Positions 19,240 to 28,249 of a stretch of DNA of 64,000 bases are shown here, one piece after another. This DNA comes from Hydrogenophaga sp. PAMC20947. GTDB taxonomy: Bacteria > Pseudomonadota > Gammaproteobacteria > Burkholderiales > Burkholderiaceae_C. The stretch covers positions 4,774,001 through 4,838,000 of the forward strand of contig NZ_CP039252.1 in the NCBI RefSeq assembly GCF_004795855.1, written 5' to 3'. The translations under genes were made by a program, and so were the position numbers. The notes under the pieces are model-generated. The model was not told the DNA's origin. It was given only the letters and a program-made list of their open reading frames with translations, and searched no databases. How positions within the stretch are numbered: the stretch's first letter is position 1; each line of letters opens with the position of its first letter.

Positions 19240-19570
19240 TTCGCGACTGTCAGTTTCTGCCAGCCAGCAAGCGCTGCCCAGGCTTTGAAACTGATCAGCT
19301 GCAGACATGGGCTGACCACAGAGGCCATGCAACTGCCCCTTCTTCACCATGTGCATGGTCTTGATGTCGGTGATCAGTTTCTGCGCACCCAAGAATGACT
19401 GAACTCCCAGCACCGGATCCGTGATGCGTTTCATGACCCGGGGGCCTGCTTCACGGGGTTGATCAGGTGCTTGTACTGGCGCGGCTCAATATCAAGACAG
19501 GCGCCAGCATGGACGCTGCGAATGGCCGCCATGCTTGCACCGTTCTTGTGGCGATGTCGACGTTAGCTGG
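19240..19570 (-). pseudogene. Remnant of an IS6-family transposase
   Basis: Two out-of-frame pieces align with the C-terminal half of IS6/IS240-type DDE transposases. The upstream piece reads KNGASMAAIRSVHAGACLDIE (in parts KNGASMAAIRS, AGACLDIE), the family KNGANTAAIR region. After a TGA the other frame resumes with KRITDPVLGVQSF ... IKTMHMVKKGQL, the family KRVTRPMLGFKSF ... MHMIKKGQ end. N-terminal HTH and most of the catalytic triad are missing, so the element is dead. Confidence 0.75.
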
Positions 19571-19905
19571 CGCAACGATCTCCTTACCGGCTTGAAGCGA
19601 AGGTGGAGGCGGTGAACGATGAGGCCAATCATGAGGCGCAGCGAACTTGTCGAACGCTCCAACAGATGACAGCGCTTTCTCTGGGCGGCCGCGCCTTGCA
19701 CGAAGGCGGGTTTGTCGGTGTCATTGAGAACTTCTTTCTGGCACCTGTTGAAGGGCTCGCACATCGCGCATCTTGCATTGCCACGCCACGCCACGCCACG
19801 CCACGCCGCGCCGCGCAAGCCCATGCGGCGGACTTGGGAACTCGGCGAAAGATTCACGGTCGCCATGGTGGGCATTGGCTTGATGGGGCGAGCCCATAGC
19901 CCAAC
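19571..19905. other. Intergenic region with a pentanucleotide repeat
   Basis: Between the IS6 remnant and the protease gene. The sequence CCACG is repeated six times in tandem around 19780-19808, followed by CCGCG units. No gene is supported here. Confidence 0.65.
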
Positions 19906-22062
19906 TCACGATTGGGTTTGCCCGGCTTGCAACAAGCCGATTGCATCGTTCATGATGCGCGTCGACTCGATCAGAACAATGTCTTTCAATGTATTCATCG
20001 ACTTCTCGGCACGCAGTTCTTCCTCGAAACTGCGCTCGCCAGACAGCATGCCGTCTTCCAGTGTTGTGCCCTGCGCAGCAAGGGAGGTTGTCGCACGGGT
20101 ATCACTCGGACAGGGACTGGCCATGTGGGTATCTGCTTGGCGGGCAGTCAACTGCGCCTGCCTGGCCGCTCTTTCTTGGCGCCTTTCGGGTTCATTCAGA
20201 GAAATTTCATTCTTGTCGCGTTGCCGTTGACGCTCATCCATGTCTTCTCGCAGCTGTTTGAAGTCAGCGTCGAGTTGTGTGCGCGACTCATGCTTTGCAA
20301 CCAGCGCAGGAACGATGGACCCGATGGTGGCGTTGGGCGCATTGTGGACCGCCTTGATCATGGTCCAGGGCAGCGCGTTGTCGAAGGCTGACTCGCCAAG
20401 CGCATCACCATCAAAATAGCCGGAGAACCCAATGTCTGGCGTGACGCCCTTGAGCTGAGTGGTGCCGCCATTGACGCGAAAGAACTGCGCAATGGTCATC
20501 TTCAGCTCACCCAACTGCGGCTTGTCGTTTTTGACGAGTCCGTCCAGATCGACCATCAACTGGACGGTGCCCTTGCCATAGCTGGATTGGCCCATGATGA
20601 CGCCACGTCCGTAGTCCTGAATGGCAGCCGCAAATATTTCGGATGCAGACGCCGAGCGTTTGTTGATCAACACGCCCAGTGGCCCGTGCCAAAGGACGCT
20701 GGCCTGATTGTCCACGCCCAACATCACATCACCGGTGGCGTTGCGTTGTTGGACCACCGGAACATTGCCAACGAACAGGCTGGTGAGTTCGATGGCTTGC
20801 GAGAGTGAACCGCCGCCGTTGTCGCGCAAATCGATCAAAACACCATCAACATGGCTGGCGTTGAACTCAGACAGCAGTTTTTTCACGTCGCGCGTCGCGC
20901 TTCTGAAATCTGTCTCATCGGCCTGCCTGCCAGCAAAGTCCTCGTAAAAAGAGGGCAGGGTGATCACGCCGATTCGCCGTGAAACAGCCCCGTCTGACCG
21001 GGTTTCGATGGACGATCTGGCGGCTTGACCCTCCATGGCGATAGGCTGGCGCACCAGGGTGACCACCTTTCGTTCGGCGCTGACTCCGGCGTCGGCTGGC
21101 AATACAGCCAGTTTGACCACGGTCCCAACCGGACCCCGAATGAGTGAAACCAAGTCTTCCGAACGCAAGCCAATCACATTGGTCATCTCGCCACGCGCCC
21201 CTTGCGCCACACCAACAATTCTGTCACCCGCCCGGAGCTGCTTTGAGCGGCTGGCTGGCCCACCCTCGGTCACCGCCATGATGGTGGCAAAGTCCTCTGC
21301 ATCAGAAACTGCAACGCCAATTCCGACCAGGGACAGACTCATCGAGATGTCAAACTCCGCCGCGGCATTGGGGCCCATGTAGTTGGTGTGGGGTTCGATC
21401 GCCATGGTGTAAGCGTTCATGAAGATCTGGAAAGCATCGGCGCTCTGGGTCTGGCCCATGCGTTTGATCGCGCGCTCATACCGCTTGTCCAGCATGGTGA
21501 CAATACTTTTGTGATCTTTGCCAGCCAGTTTGAGTGACAGCCAGTCACTCTTCACCCGTTTGCGCCACACATCGTCCAGCTCAACGCTTGTCTGCGACCA
21601 CGGTTGCAGACTGCGCGAGACCTGCAGGTCCTCGCTCACCTGGAAATCAAAACCGAGCTTCAGAAGTTTGCGGGCATATTGGAATCGCTCCGCCGCGCGG
21701 TGCGCATACAAGTCGTAGATCGCGAAAGGAATGCTCAGGTCATCCTGCCGGACCTTTTGGGCAATGCTGGCGCTGTCGCCTGAAAACCGGTCAACATCCG
21801 TTTGCAAAAGAAACAGCTTCTCCGAATCCAGCGATTTCAGGTATTGGTCAAAAACCTTCGCTGACAAAACCGGGTCTGGCGGCACCTCCCTATAGTGGTA
21901 GAGCGCGAGGATGTCGGCTGCCATGTGGGCAGCCTGGGTCTCTTGCACCGTCGGCTTGAGATCCTGAACGAAGCTTTCTTCCGCATCAACGGCGGCTGCG
22001 TGCGCCCAGACAGGCAGGCTCAGAATGAGCCACAGCAGCGTTTTTCTAATTGATTTTTTCAT
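19906..22062 (-). CDS. prc: Periplasmic tail-specific (C-terminal processing) protease Prc
   Basis: A 718-aa S41A protease that degrades periplasmic proteins by their C-terminal tails. Residues 1-23 are a signal peptide (ending PVWAHA). An N-terminal helical domain precedes a PDZ domain (SLVGIGVAVS ... GGPASRSKQLRAGDRIVGVAQG), then the S41 core with the DLRDNGGGSL motif, nucleophile Ser in KRSASASE and the general-base Lys in SSYGKGTVQ. A charged C-terminal helical tail follows. The ATG at 22062 is chosen to give the signal peptide MKKSIRKTLLW. No clear partner gene adjacent. Confidence 0.95.
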   Translation of the reverse strand: MKKSIRKTLLWLILSLPVWAHAAAVDAEESFVQDLKPTVQETQAAHMAADILALYHYREVPPDPVLSAKVFDQYLKSLDSEKLFLLQTDVDRFSGDSASIAQKVRQDDLSIPFAIYDLYAHRAAERFQYARKLLKLGFDFQVSEDLQVSRSLQPWSQTSVELDDVWRKRVKSDWLSLKLAGKDHKSIVTMLDKRYERAIKRMGQTQSADAFQIFMNAYTMAIEPHTNYMGPNAAAEFDISMSLSLVGIGVAVSDAEDFATIMAVTEGGPASRSKQLRAGDRIVGVAQGARGEMTNVIGLRSEDLVSLIRGPVGTVVKLAVLPADAGVSAERKVVTLVRQPIAMEGQAARSSIETRSDGAVSRRIGVITLPSFYEDFAGRQADETDFRSATRDVKKLLSEFNASHVDGVLIDLRDNGGGSLSQAIELTSLFVGNVPVVQQRNATGDVMLGVDNQASVLWHGPLGVLINKRSASASEIFAAAIQDYGRGVIMGQSSYGKGTVQLMVDLDGLVKNDKPQLGELKMTIAQFFRVNGGTTQLKGVTPDIGFSGYFDGDALGESAFDNALPWTMIKAVHNAPNATIGSIVPALVAKHESRTQLDADFKQLREDMDERQRQRDKNEISLNEPERRQERAARQAQLTARQADTHMASPCPSDTRATTSLAAQGTTLEDGMLSGERSFEEELRAEKSMNTLKDIVLIESTRIMNDAIGLLQAGQTQS

Positions 22063-22396
22063 GAGTTGTGTCAGAGGCCGTGCGCGCTGGGTGATGAACA
22101 TATCTCAACCCCGGCTGCCAAAAAATGCAGAAACCAAGACCAACGGTTCGCGGTCAGCCTGAATATGTCGGTATTGAACAGAAACGTGAGACTCGGGCTG
22201 GGTCGAGCAAGCCAGCGCCCTGGAGCAAGTCCGAAGCCGCAGGGACGAGTCGCTTGCAACAGGCAACGCCTGCATCGCCGCTTTTGTCGATGGCGATTTC
22301 TTTGGCAGGCGATGAAGGCCAATGGTGCGCTCCAGGTCACCCCAGGCCGAGTGCCTGTTGGCTGTCATCGCGACAGAACCCACCAGACCGAACAGG

Positions 22397-22912
22397 TCAT
22401 CGGGATACGGGCCTGATCTGCCCACGTTCGATCTGCACACGCTCTCCGGCGTGTAGCCCGTTCAACTCCATCACCTCGTAAGTTTGGCGATACCCGTCGT
22501 CAAAGTTGATGGATACCCGATAGAGTCGGCTCGAGGCCGCTTGGGCCTGCTGTTGCTCAATATGGTTGCCGATCAAGGCGCCGGCCACGATGGCGACCAC
22601 CGCAAACGGGAACAAACCAGGGCCAGAGCCGCGCGGACCACCGTGACCCATCGGGCTCGCGATGACCCCTCCGAGCAAAGCACCGCTGGCAGCGCCGGCG
22701 CCGCTCACCCCTACTTGGGTCTCAACAATCTCAATTCTGCCCACCGTACCGAGCCGGGCGGTCGATCCCTGTACGGTGGCACTGGCTGGCTCCTCATAGA
22801 CCCAGACGGTTCTTGTGACCGGAGCGGCGCAGCCCGCGACGAGCGCGCAGATCACCACCGCGCTCAGGGCCCTCAGTCTGTACTTGGATGGATATCGTTT
22901 GGGTGTATTCAT
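22397..22912 (-). CDS. Outer-membrane lipoprotein with glycine-zipper domain
   Basis: A 171-aa protein with a type II signal sequence and lipobox (CALVAGC), so the mature protein is a lipoprotein starting at Cys28. A glycine-rich two-helix segment (GAGAASGALLGGVIAS ... AVVAIVAGALIGNHIE) is the glycine-zipper 2TM domain, and a C-terminal beta-rich part follows. It is like SlyB/Pcp outer-membrane lipoproteins of the envelope-stress response. Lies upstream of prc in the same direction, 335 bases away. Confidence 0.88.
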   Translation of the reverse strand: MNTPKRYPSKYRLRALSAVVICALVAGCAAPVTRTVWVYEEPASATVQGSTARLGTVGRIEIVETQVGVSGAGAASGALLGGVIASPMGHGGPRGSGPGLFPFAVVAIVAGALIGNHIEQQQAQAASSRLYRVSINFDDGYRQTYEVMELNGLHAGERVQIERGQIRPVSR

Positions 22913-23615
22913 GCTAATTCTTTCATTGCGTTGCGGGTGGCCGATGGCCAGGCATCAAAGGCCGTTTCTCAAACGGCATCGAAGAAAGCCGGCACGTCGG
23001 AAAAGCGATCGCACCTGGCGCAATGTCGACTCATTGCAACAGCCTGGAGTCTGCGGCGGCAATATGGAGGCGATGTGGACGTAGATCCACAATTGCTCCG
23101 CATTGGGTGCGCAACTGCTTCGCGTGAAAAGGGGTCGTTTTCCTGACGATCCCAACACGCAGGCTTCGGCATGTTTTTTGGGATTAACAGGGGCGACTTT
23201 CCCGTTGATCAATCGATGCCCAGAAAGCCTGTGGCTGGTGCCGTGCCTATAGCGGCTGCTCAGACTGGGACGTTTTATAGCCGCAGTTGGTCGGGTCAGG
23301 TGTTTCGACTTTGCCGTGTCCAAGGACTGAAAACACAGCAAAGCAAGCGTTGAAAGCCGGGCTATGACTGGCTGCATCGGGTCGACTTGCGGCGGCGGTC
23401 ACCTCTGAGAGCGGTCGTTCGGTCAGGCTCGACGTCGTCTGATTGACAGGCGTCGGGACAAGTAGAAGGTCAGAGCTCATTGGTTGCAGTTGAGCCCGAG
23501 CGTCTTCAAATAACTTCAACCGGGAGTTGATATCTGCCCGGGTAACCGGTTGAACTCACTCTTGACTCAGATCTTGGATGGATCAAAGCCGAAGGACTGA
23601 GCTCCTCATCCTGGT
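22913..23615. other. Intergenic region, no gene recognised
   Basis: About 700 bases between the lipoprotein and AraC genes. Contains the 18-base GAGAGCGGTCGTTCGGTC near 23408 that also occurs near 19145. No frame shows family resemblance. Confidence 0.6.
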
Positions 23616-24593
23616 CTATAGAGCCGAGCTGCGGTAGATGCTGGGAGTGAGGCCGACGGTGCGTTTGAAGGTACGCGTGAAGTTCGATGCCGACGAAAAG
23701 TTGAGCATTGCGGAGATGTCATCGACGGTTCGTTTGGTGCTGCGCAGCAGGCGTTTTGCACGATCGATACGGACGTTATTGACATAGGCCAACGGTGTGA
23801 CACCGGTAGAGCGCTTGAATGCCCGAATGAAATGGTATCGGCTCAAGCATGCCTCGGTGGCAATAGCGTCGAGTGATACGTCTGCTGCAGCGTGCGTATC
23901 GATGAACTCGAGCACCCTGCTCAATCGGCGCTTGTCCAGAATGCCGCTACCTTGCGCTGCTGACGCAGCCAGAGGTGAGCCAGCTCGGGCATAGCGCTCC
24001 ACCAGGCGCGCTGCGACTGCTGTGCTCAGCGAGTCCACCATCAGGCTGGACGTTGAGCTTGGTTGCTCGCGTGACAGTTCTTCAGCGATGGCCGTACCGA
24101 TGCCACGCACCAACGGATCGTCAATGCCGCCGGTGTAGATGAGGCCAGCGCTGACGGCGTCCTCCCCTGACTCGAGAAGCCCGTACAGATCAAGTGGCAG
24201 ATACAGGTGCAACATGTCGAGTTGACCTTGCGCCACGTGCAGGTAGCGCACATCGACACCCCGAGGACAAAGACAGGCAAGGCCTTCTTTGGAGACGAAT
24301 TTCTGCTCGGGCCCGTTCGCCCGGCGCTGGATGGTGGCCGACCCGCTGATCGCGATCGCCAGCTCGTTCACAGGTTGCAGAAAGGGCTGGCAGTGCAGAT
24401 CGGTATGGCGACGCAACTCTGCGCCCAGTCCGTTGCTCCACTTGCGGCCAGTGGAGGATGCCAGCAGGGTGCAGCCATCGGTCTCGTATTTTCCTCCGGA
24501 GAATCCGTCGACGTTGTGGTCCGAAGAGAACTGGGCATGCGCAGCAACCGGTTGCGGCTTGCTGGTGGATGTCATCGGGCTGCAGGTTTGCAC
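23616..24593 (-). CDS. AraC-family transcriptional regulator
   Basis: A 325-aa regulator. The C-terminal third (about residues 220-320) has two AraC helix-turn-helix motifs (VSLDAIATEACLSRYHFIRAFKRSTG and VDDISAMLNFSSASNFTRTFKR, shown in part). The N-terminal half is an AraC-binding-like domain similar to AraC-binding regulators of the FeaR/AdpA type. The GTG at 24593 is chosen because AAGGA is well spaced upstream; an ATG at residue 7 is the alternative. Divergent from the alpha/beta hydrolase, its likely target. Confidence 0.92.
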   Translation of the reverse strand: MQTCSPMTSTSKPQPVAAHAQFSSDHNVDGFSGGKYETDGCTLLASSTGRKWSNGLGAELRRHTDLHCQPFLQPVNELAIAISGSATIQRRANGPEQKFVSKEGLACLCPRGVDVRYLHVAQGQLDMLHLYLPLDLYGLLESGEDAVSAGLIYTGGIDDPLVRGIGTAIAEELSREQPSSTSSLMVDSLSTAVAARLVERYARAGSPLAASAAQGSGILDKRRLSRVLEFIDTHAAADVSLDAIATEACLSRYHFIRAFKRSTGVTPLAYVNNVRIDRAKRLLRSTKRTVDDISAMLNFSSASNFTRTFKRTVGLTPSIYRSSAL

Positions 24594-24720
24594 GGTGTTC
24601 CTTCCTCTGCGCAGATCCGCTCCGGGGTATGCCAGAGGAAGGGATCAAGTCAGCAAATTGAGATCATACATAGAGCAATGGATGAATGTGCTGAATCCCG
24701 ATACGCACCAAGAATGACAC

Positions 24721-24735
24721 TGGACAGTGTGTCCA
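24721..24735. promoter_or_regulatory. Palindrome TGGACA-N3-TGTCCA before the hydrolase gene
   Basis: Perfect 6-base arms separated by GTG, 29 bases upstream of the hydrolase ATG and so in position to overlap its promoter or start of transcription. The half-site TGTCCA also forms the ends of the MocR-proximal operator. Confidence 0.45.
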
Positions 24736-24763
24736 ACTCATAAAACCGCAGGAGACAAATACC

Positions 24764-25657
24764 ATGAAGAGCGACGTTCAGACCATTCGCATTCCCCACC
24801 TAGGTGGCTCCACCATCGGGTATCGGTTCGGAAAACCGTACGATGCTTCTTTGCCGACACTGGTGATGGTGAACTCATTCATCACGTCATCGGCGTTGTA
24901 CGAGCCTCAATTCAACGATGCAGCGCTCTCAGCCACGGCAAACCTACTGGCCATTGAGTTGTATGGCCACGGTGATACGCGTACCGATGTTGAGCAGTTC
25001 ACGTATTGGGACACCGCTGCCGCCAACCTCCAGGTACTGGATGCCCTGGGCATTCCGTCGGCCTTTGTATTGGGCACCTCGCAGGGGGGATGGATATGCG
25101 CGCGCATGGCTTTGCTTGCCCCGAAAAAAATCAAGGGCATCATGCCGTTGGGCACCTCGATGGACCACGAAAGTGGGCAGAGCCTAGAGCTCGGCTGCTG
25201 GAACGGATATGAATTTCTGACGCCTTCGGTTGACGAGTTCGCACTGCCTGTAGCCGACGATTGGCAGCTGACGGACGACTTTTGCGACGCTGTTTTGCAG
25301 GCCGGACTAGGCGATAGCGTGACGCCAGAGCAGCGTGACTTCTGGCGCGCGACCATCAAGCGAAACTATGCAGGTGATGAAGGCCGGCGTCGACTTCGCA
25401 TGTGTGCGATCAATCTCCGAGACCGCGATGGGTTGTACGGTCGGCTCGACGGTATCAAGTGCCCCGTGTTGTGGATGCATGGAACCGCCGATGCCGTGTA
25501 TTCAGTCGCAAATGCCGAAGCTGGGATCAAGAAATTTTCAAATTCGGTGGATGCAAAGCTGGAAGTGGTGCCAGGAGGGCAGCACTTTCTGAGTGCTTCG
25601 GATCCCTCAGCCGTCAATGCAGCCGCAGTGAAGTTTATTCAAACCTGGAATACGTAG
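24764..25657 (+). CDS. Alpha/beta-hydrolase
   Basis: A 297-aa alpha/beta-hydrolase. The nucleophile elbow is GTSQGGW (Ser in G-x-S-x-G), the acid is in HGTADAV, and the catalytic histidine is in GGQHFLS, so the triad is complete. LYGHGDT is the oxyanion-side motif. The ATG follows GGAGACAAATACC. The substrate, probably an ester or lactone, cannot be specified. Its promoter contains TGGACAGTGTGTCCA, a 15-base near-perfect palindrome at 24721-24735, sharing the GTGTCCAA half-site with the MocR operator at 28079. Confidence 0.88.
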   Translation: MKSDVQTIRIPHLGGSTIGYRFGKPYDASLPTLVMVNSFITSSALYEPQFNDAALSATANLLAIELYGHGDTRTDVEQFTYWDTAAANLQVLDALGIPSAFVLGTSQGGWICARMALLAPKKIKGIMPLGTSMDHESGQSLELGCWNGYEFLTPSVDEFALPVADDWQLTDDFCDAVLQAGLGDSVTPEQRDFWRATIKRNYAGDEGRRRLRMCAINLRDRDGLYGRLDGIKCPVLWMHGTADAVYSVANAEAGIKKFSNSVDAKLEVVPGGQHFLSASDPSAVNAAAVKFIQTWNT

Positions 25658-26641
25658 GTCAGCTGGGCCTGCATAGGCCAAACCATCATTGTTCTGTGTG
25701 GACGAGGGGTGGTGCGCGGGGTGAAATTGCGTCCCAGATTTGCATGGGTGAGCGCTCAAAGCCTTTCGCATTCCTCTATGGCCGTAGTCCGCAGGGGTTC
25801 AGTGGGATGCGTGCCACGTCAATCCACTTCCCATTGCGACCAGCTTGGGCGGGCTCAACCATTTTTTGCTCGGCCCATGCTGTGAGTCTTTCCTGTCGTT
25901 TGAGAAGCGCTTCTTGCGGATCGGATATGGGGTACGCGTGCCCATTTTCAGTCGTTTCAAGTTCGATTTAGTCGATCTTCCATGACTCGGGTGAAATGGC
26001 AAACCACTGAACCCAACGGATGGACTGCACCCGCTTCAATGGACACCTGTGAGGGTCGAAAATGGAGCGGGTGAAGTCCACCAGCCCATGGCCCGTATTC
26101 GTTGGCCATGGTGGTCAAAATCGGATCGGCGCTGACAGGCGGGGCTTGTCAGCACCTCCCCCGGGCAGCACTTTCAGCAGCTCGCGCCAATTTCGACCCA
26201 CCTACGTGTGCTCGCGCTGCTGAGGCGAGACGCAGAGCCGTCGAATGATGACCGCGGTGCGGGCAATAGCCACTCGTTCTGTTTCTTCGTCCATGAGCGC
26301 TGGCGAGTCCCTCCGCCAGCCATGGGCACAGATTCCGAAGCCCTGGGTGACCGAGTCTTGCGCTACCCAAGGGGTACGCTACAGAGCGCTGCCGCACACA
26401 TTGAGGTTCAGTGGCAACTTGCGCTGCACAAAAGTCGCTCCAGCACCCGGCGATAGCCACATCGTGCGCTTTGCTTGACGTGCGGACCCATTCAGAAATC
26501 GGGTGCGCCGGTGATCTGGTTGACAACTTCGTGTGCTGCTTCATTGTGTTGGTCACCGCTGGTGACCGAAAACCCGCCACCCTCTTCTATGGTGAGCGCA
26601 AAGGACACCGCCAGGCGGCATCATCGCCGTTGCATTGAGGT
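25658..26641. other. Long non-coding or decayed region
   Basis: About 1 kb with no intact recognisable gene. It contains one open stretch on the minus strand (25776-25967) that reads like real protein but has no start codon, and a second minus-strand stretch near 26200-26330 that breaks on stops. Probably old gene debris. Confidence 0.6.
25776..25967 (-). pseudogene. Possible gene remnant without start codon
   Basis: 63 sense codons bounded by stops translate to a protein-like sequence (YPISDPQEALLKRQERLTAW, then GRNGKWIDVARIPLN). No ATG, GTG or TTG is suitably placed. I do not recognise the family. It could be a fragment of an accessory gene. Confidence 0.3.
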
Positions 26642-28039
26642 TCAAGTGTCGCGAGGTTTTGAAACAGACCGCAGAAACTTGATAAACCTTGCGTCTCCAG
26701 CATAGGCCACGTTCACACGCAGCGCAGGAGAAGGTCCTTGGCGATCTGGATAGAAAACGGATCCGGGTGCCAGGAATATTCCTTGACTCGCGGCATGCCT
26801 GACGAGTTCAAGTTCGTCGCATTTCTTCGGAAGATCGACCCATAAGTAGTAGCCTCCCGGATCACTTGGGTGTACCTTGACCCCGGCACGCTCGAGTGCC
26901 TTTACCGCAGGGCCATGCGCCTCAGCGAGGCGAGCTTTCAGGCGGGTGATGTGCCGCCTGTACTGGCCCGCCGATATGAGTTGATGAACGACTCGTTCGA
27001 CAAAATCCGAGGTGGATACAACAGTGACCATCTTGAGGTCGCAAAGCGCGGATATGCGTTCGGGCGCTCCTGCGATGTAGCCCACGCGCAGACCTGCCGA
27101 GAGGGTCTTGGAGAAGCTGCTCACATACAGCACCCTGTCCAGCTGATCCAGGGCTGCCAGGCGAGGTGCTGCCGCGGGCAGCAGGTCTGCAAATGGATCG
27201 TCTTCCACCACCAGGCAGTCATATTCAGCTGCAAGGCGCAGGAGCTTGTGAGCTTTCGGGAGGCTGATGGAACTGCCCGTCGGATTGTGTGCCAAGGATT
27301 GCGTAAAGAACACTTTGGGGCGGTGGAGTTTCATCAAGGCATGCAACGCCTCGAGGTCTGGGCCATCAGGCAACCTTGGCACGCCCAGCATGTGAGCCTT
27401 GGACAGTTTCAGTTTTCCAAACAGTGGGTAATAACCAGGCGCATCCACAAGCACCTTGTCACCCGGCTCAAGCAAGTGACGGATGATCAGATCGAGTGCG
27501 TGGTTGGCGCCTTGGGTGAGCAGAATCTGGCGGGCATGAACCTGAATGGAGCGTTCGCTGAGGAGGCGGACAACCGTCTCGCGCAGGGGTTGGTACCCCC
27601 AAGGCGTTCCGTAGCCGTGCTCGATGTCCGAGAGCCCTTCTGCCCGGGCACGTCGCAGGTGGCGACCCAACTCTGAGCCCTCCATCCAGCTGGGCGGTGG
27701 GCGTCCGTCACCCACTCGAACTTCATAGTGTTGTTCCAATTGTTCCCGCAGCAGCGAAACGACATCGACCGCTGCCGTCACATGGGGGGCGGGTGCCGCG
27801 GTCCATGTCCTCGGCATTTTCCGGACGAAGAAGCCCGAACCCGGACGAGACTCGAGGAACCCTCTGGCCACCAGTTGGTTGTAGGCCTCCACCACCGTAT
27901 TGACCCCCAGCCCTTCTTTGTGAGCCGCGTCGCGCACCGAGCGCATGCGGGTGCCTGCGGGGAGGGTGTCTTGCTCGATGGCTTTTAGCAGCTTCGCGGT
28001 TAGCGTCTCGACCTTGCTGTCATCGGATCTTGTGGCCAT
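26642..28039 (-). CDS. MocR-type (GntR-aminotransferase) transcriptional regulator
   Basis: A 465-aa regulator with an N-terminal GntR winged helix (about residues 5-80; MRSVRDAAHKEGLGVNTVVEAY) fused to a class I aminotransferase-like domain. The PLP lysine is in SSFSKTLSAGLRVGY, with HNPTG and DDPF motifs present. MocR proteins use PLP as effector cofactor and usually control adjacent genes. The ATG at 28039 is preferred; the upstream extension would cover the operator. Divergent from the TRAP-HMG-CoA reductase operon, its probable target. Confidence 0.92.
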   Translation of the reverse strand: MATRSDDSKVETLTAKLLKAIEQDTLPAGTRMRSVRDAAHKEGLGVNTVVEAYNQLVARGFLESRPGSGFFVRKMPRTWTAAPAPHVTAAVDVVSLLREQLEQHYEVRVGDGRPPPSWMEGSELGRHLRRARAEGLSDIEHGYGTPWGYQPLRETVVRLLSERSIQVHARQILLTQGANHALDLIIRHLLEPGDKVLVDAPGYYPLFGKLKLSKAHMLGVPRLPDGPDLEALHALMKLHRPKVFFTQSLAHNPTGSSISLPKAHKLLRLAAEYDCLVVEDDPFADLLPAAAPRLAALDQLDRVLYVSSFSKTLSAGLRVGYIAGAPERISALCDLKMVTVVSTSDFVERVVHQLISAGQYRRHITRLKARLAEAHGPAVKALERAGVKVHPSDPGGYYLWVDLPKKCDELELVRHAASQGIFLAPGSVFYPDRQGPSPALRVNVAYAGDARFIKFLRSVSKPRDT

Positions 28040-28078
28040 GTTGCTTGCCTTGGTTAGGTGACTGTACCCATTGAAATA

Positions 28079-28105
28079 TGGACACAGTTTTTTCAACTGT
28101 GTCCA
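28079..28105. promoter_or_regulatory. Perfect 11-base inverted repeat, probable MocR operator
   Basis: TGGACACAGTT and AACTGTGTCCA are exact inverted arms around TTTTC, between the divergent MocR and TRAP operon starts. A further TGTCCA half-site follows near 28133. Could also form an RNA hairpin but is placed as an operator. Confidence 0.6.
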
Positions 28106-28249
28106 AACTGTATCTGTAGATCGCGCACTTTGTCCATAGACTGAGTCCGGTTGCGATGATCCCCTTGGCAATTGAGCGAATGGGGCCACGTGATCAACAA
28201 AGAATCCACTCGCCTGGCGAGTTTGAAAAAAGATCTACGGAGACAAAAC

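Noticed and set aside
19779..19817. CCACG tandem repeats considered as a CRISPR-like array
   Set aside because: Unit is only five bases without spacers; it is a simple microsatellite.
26149..26580. A 143-codon minus-strand frame in the gap before the MocR gene
   Set aside because: Biased composition, no credible start or relatives; treated as gene debris.
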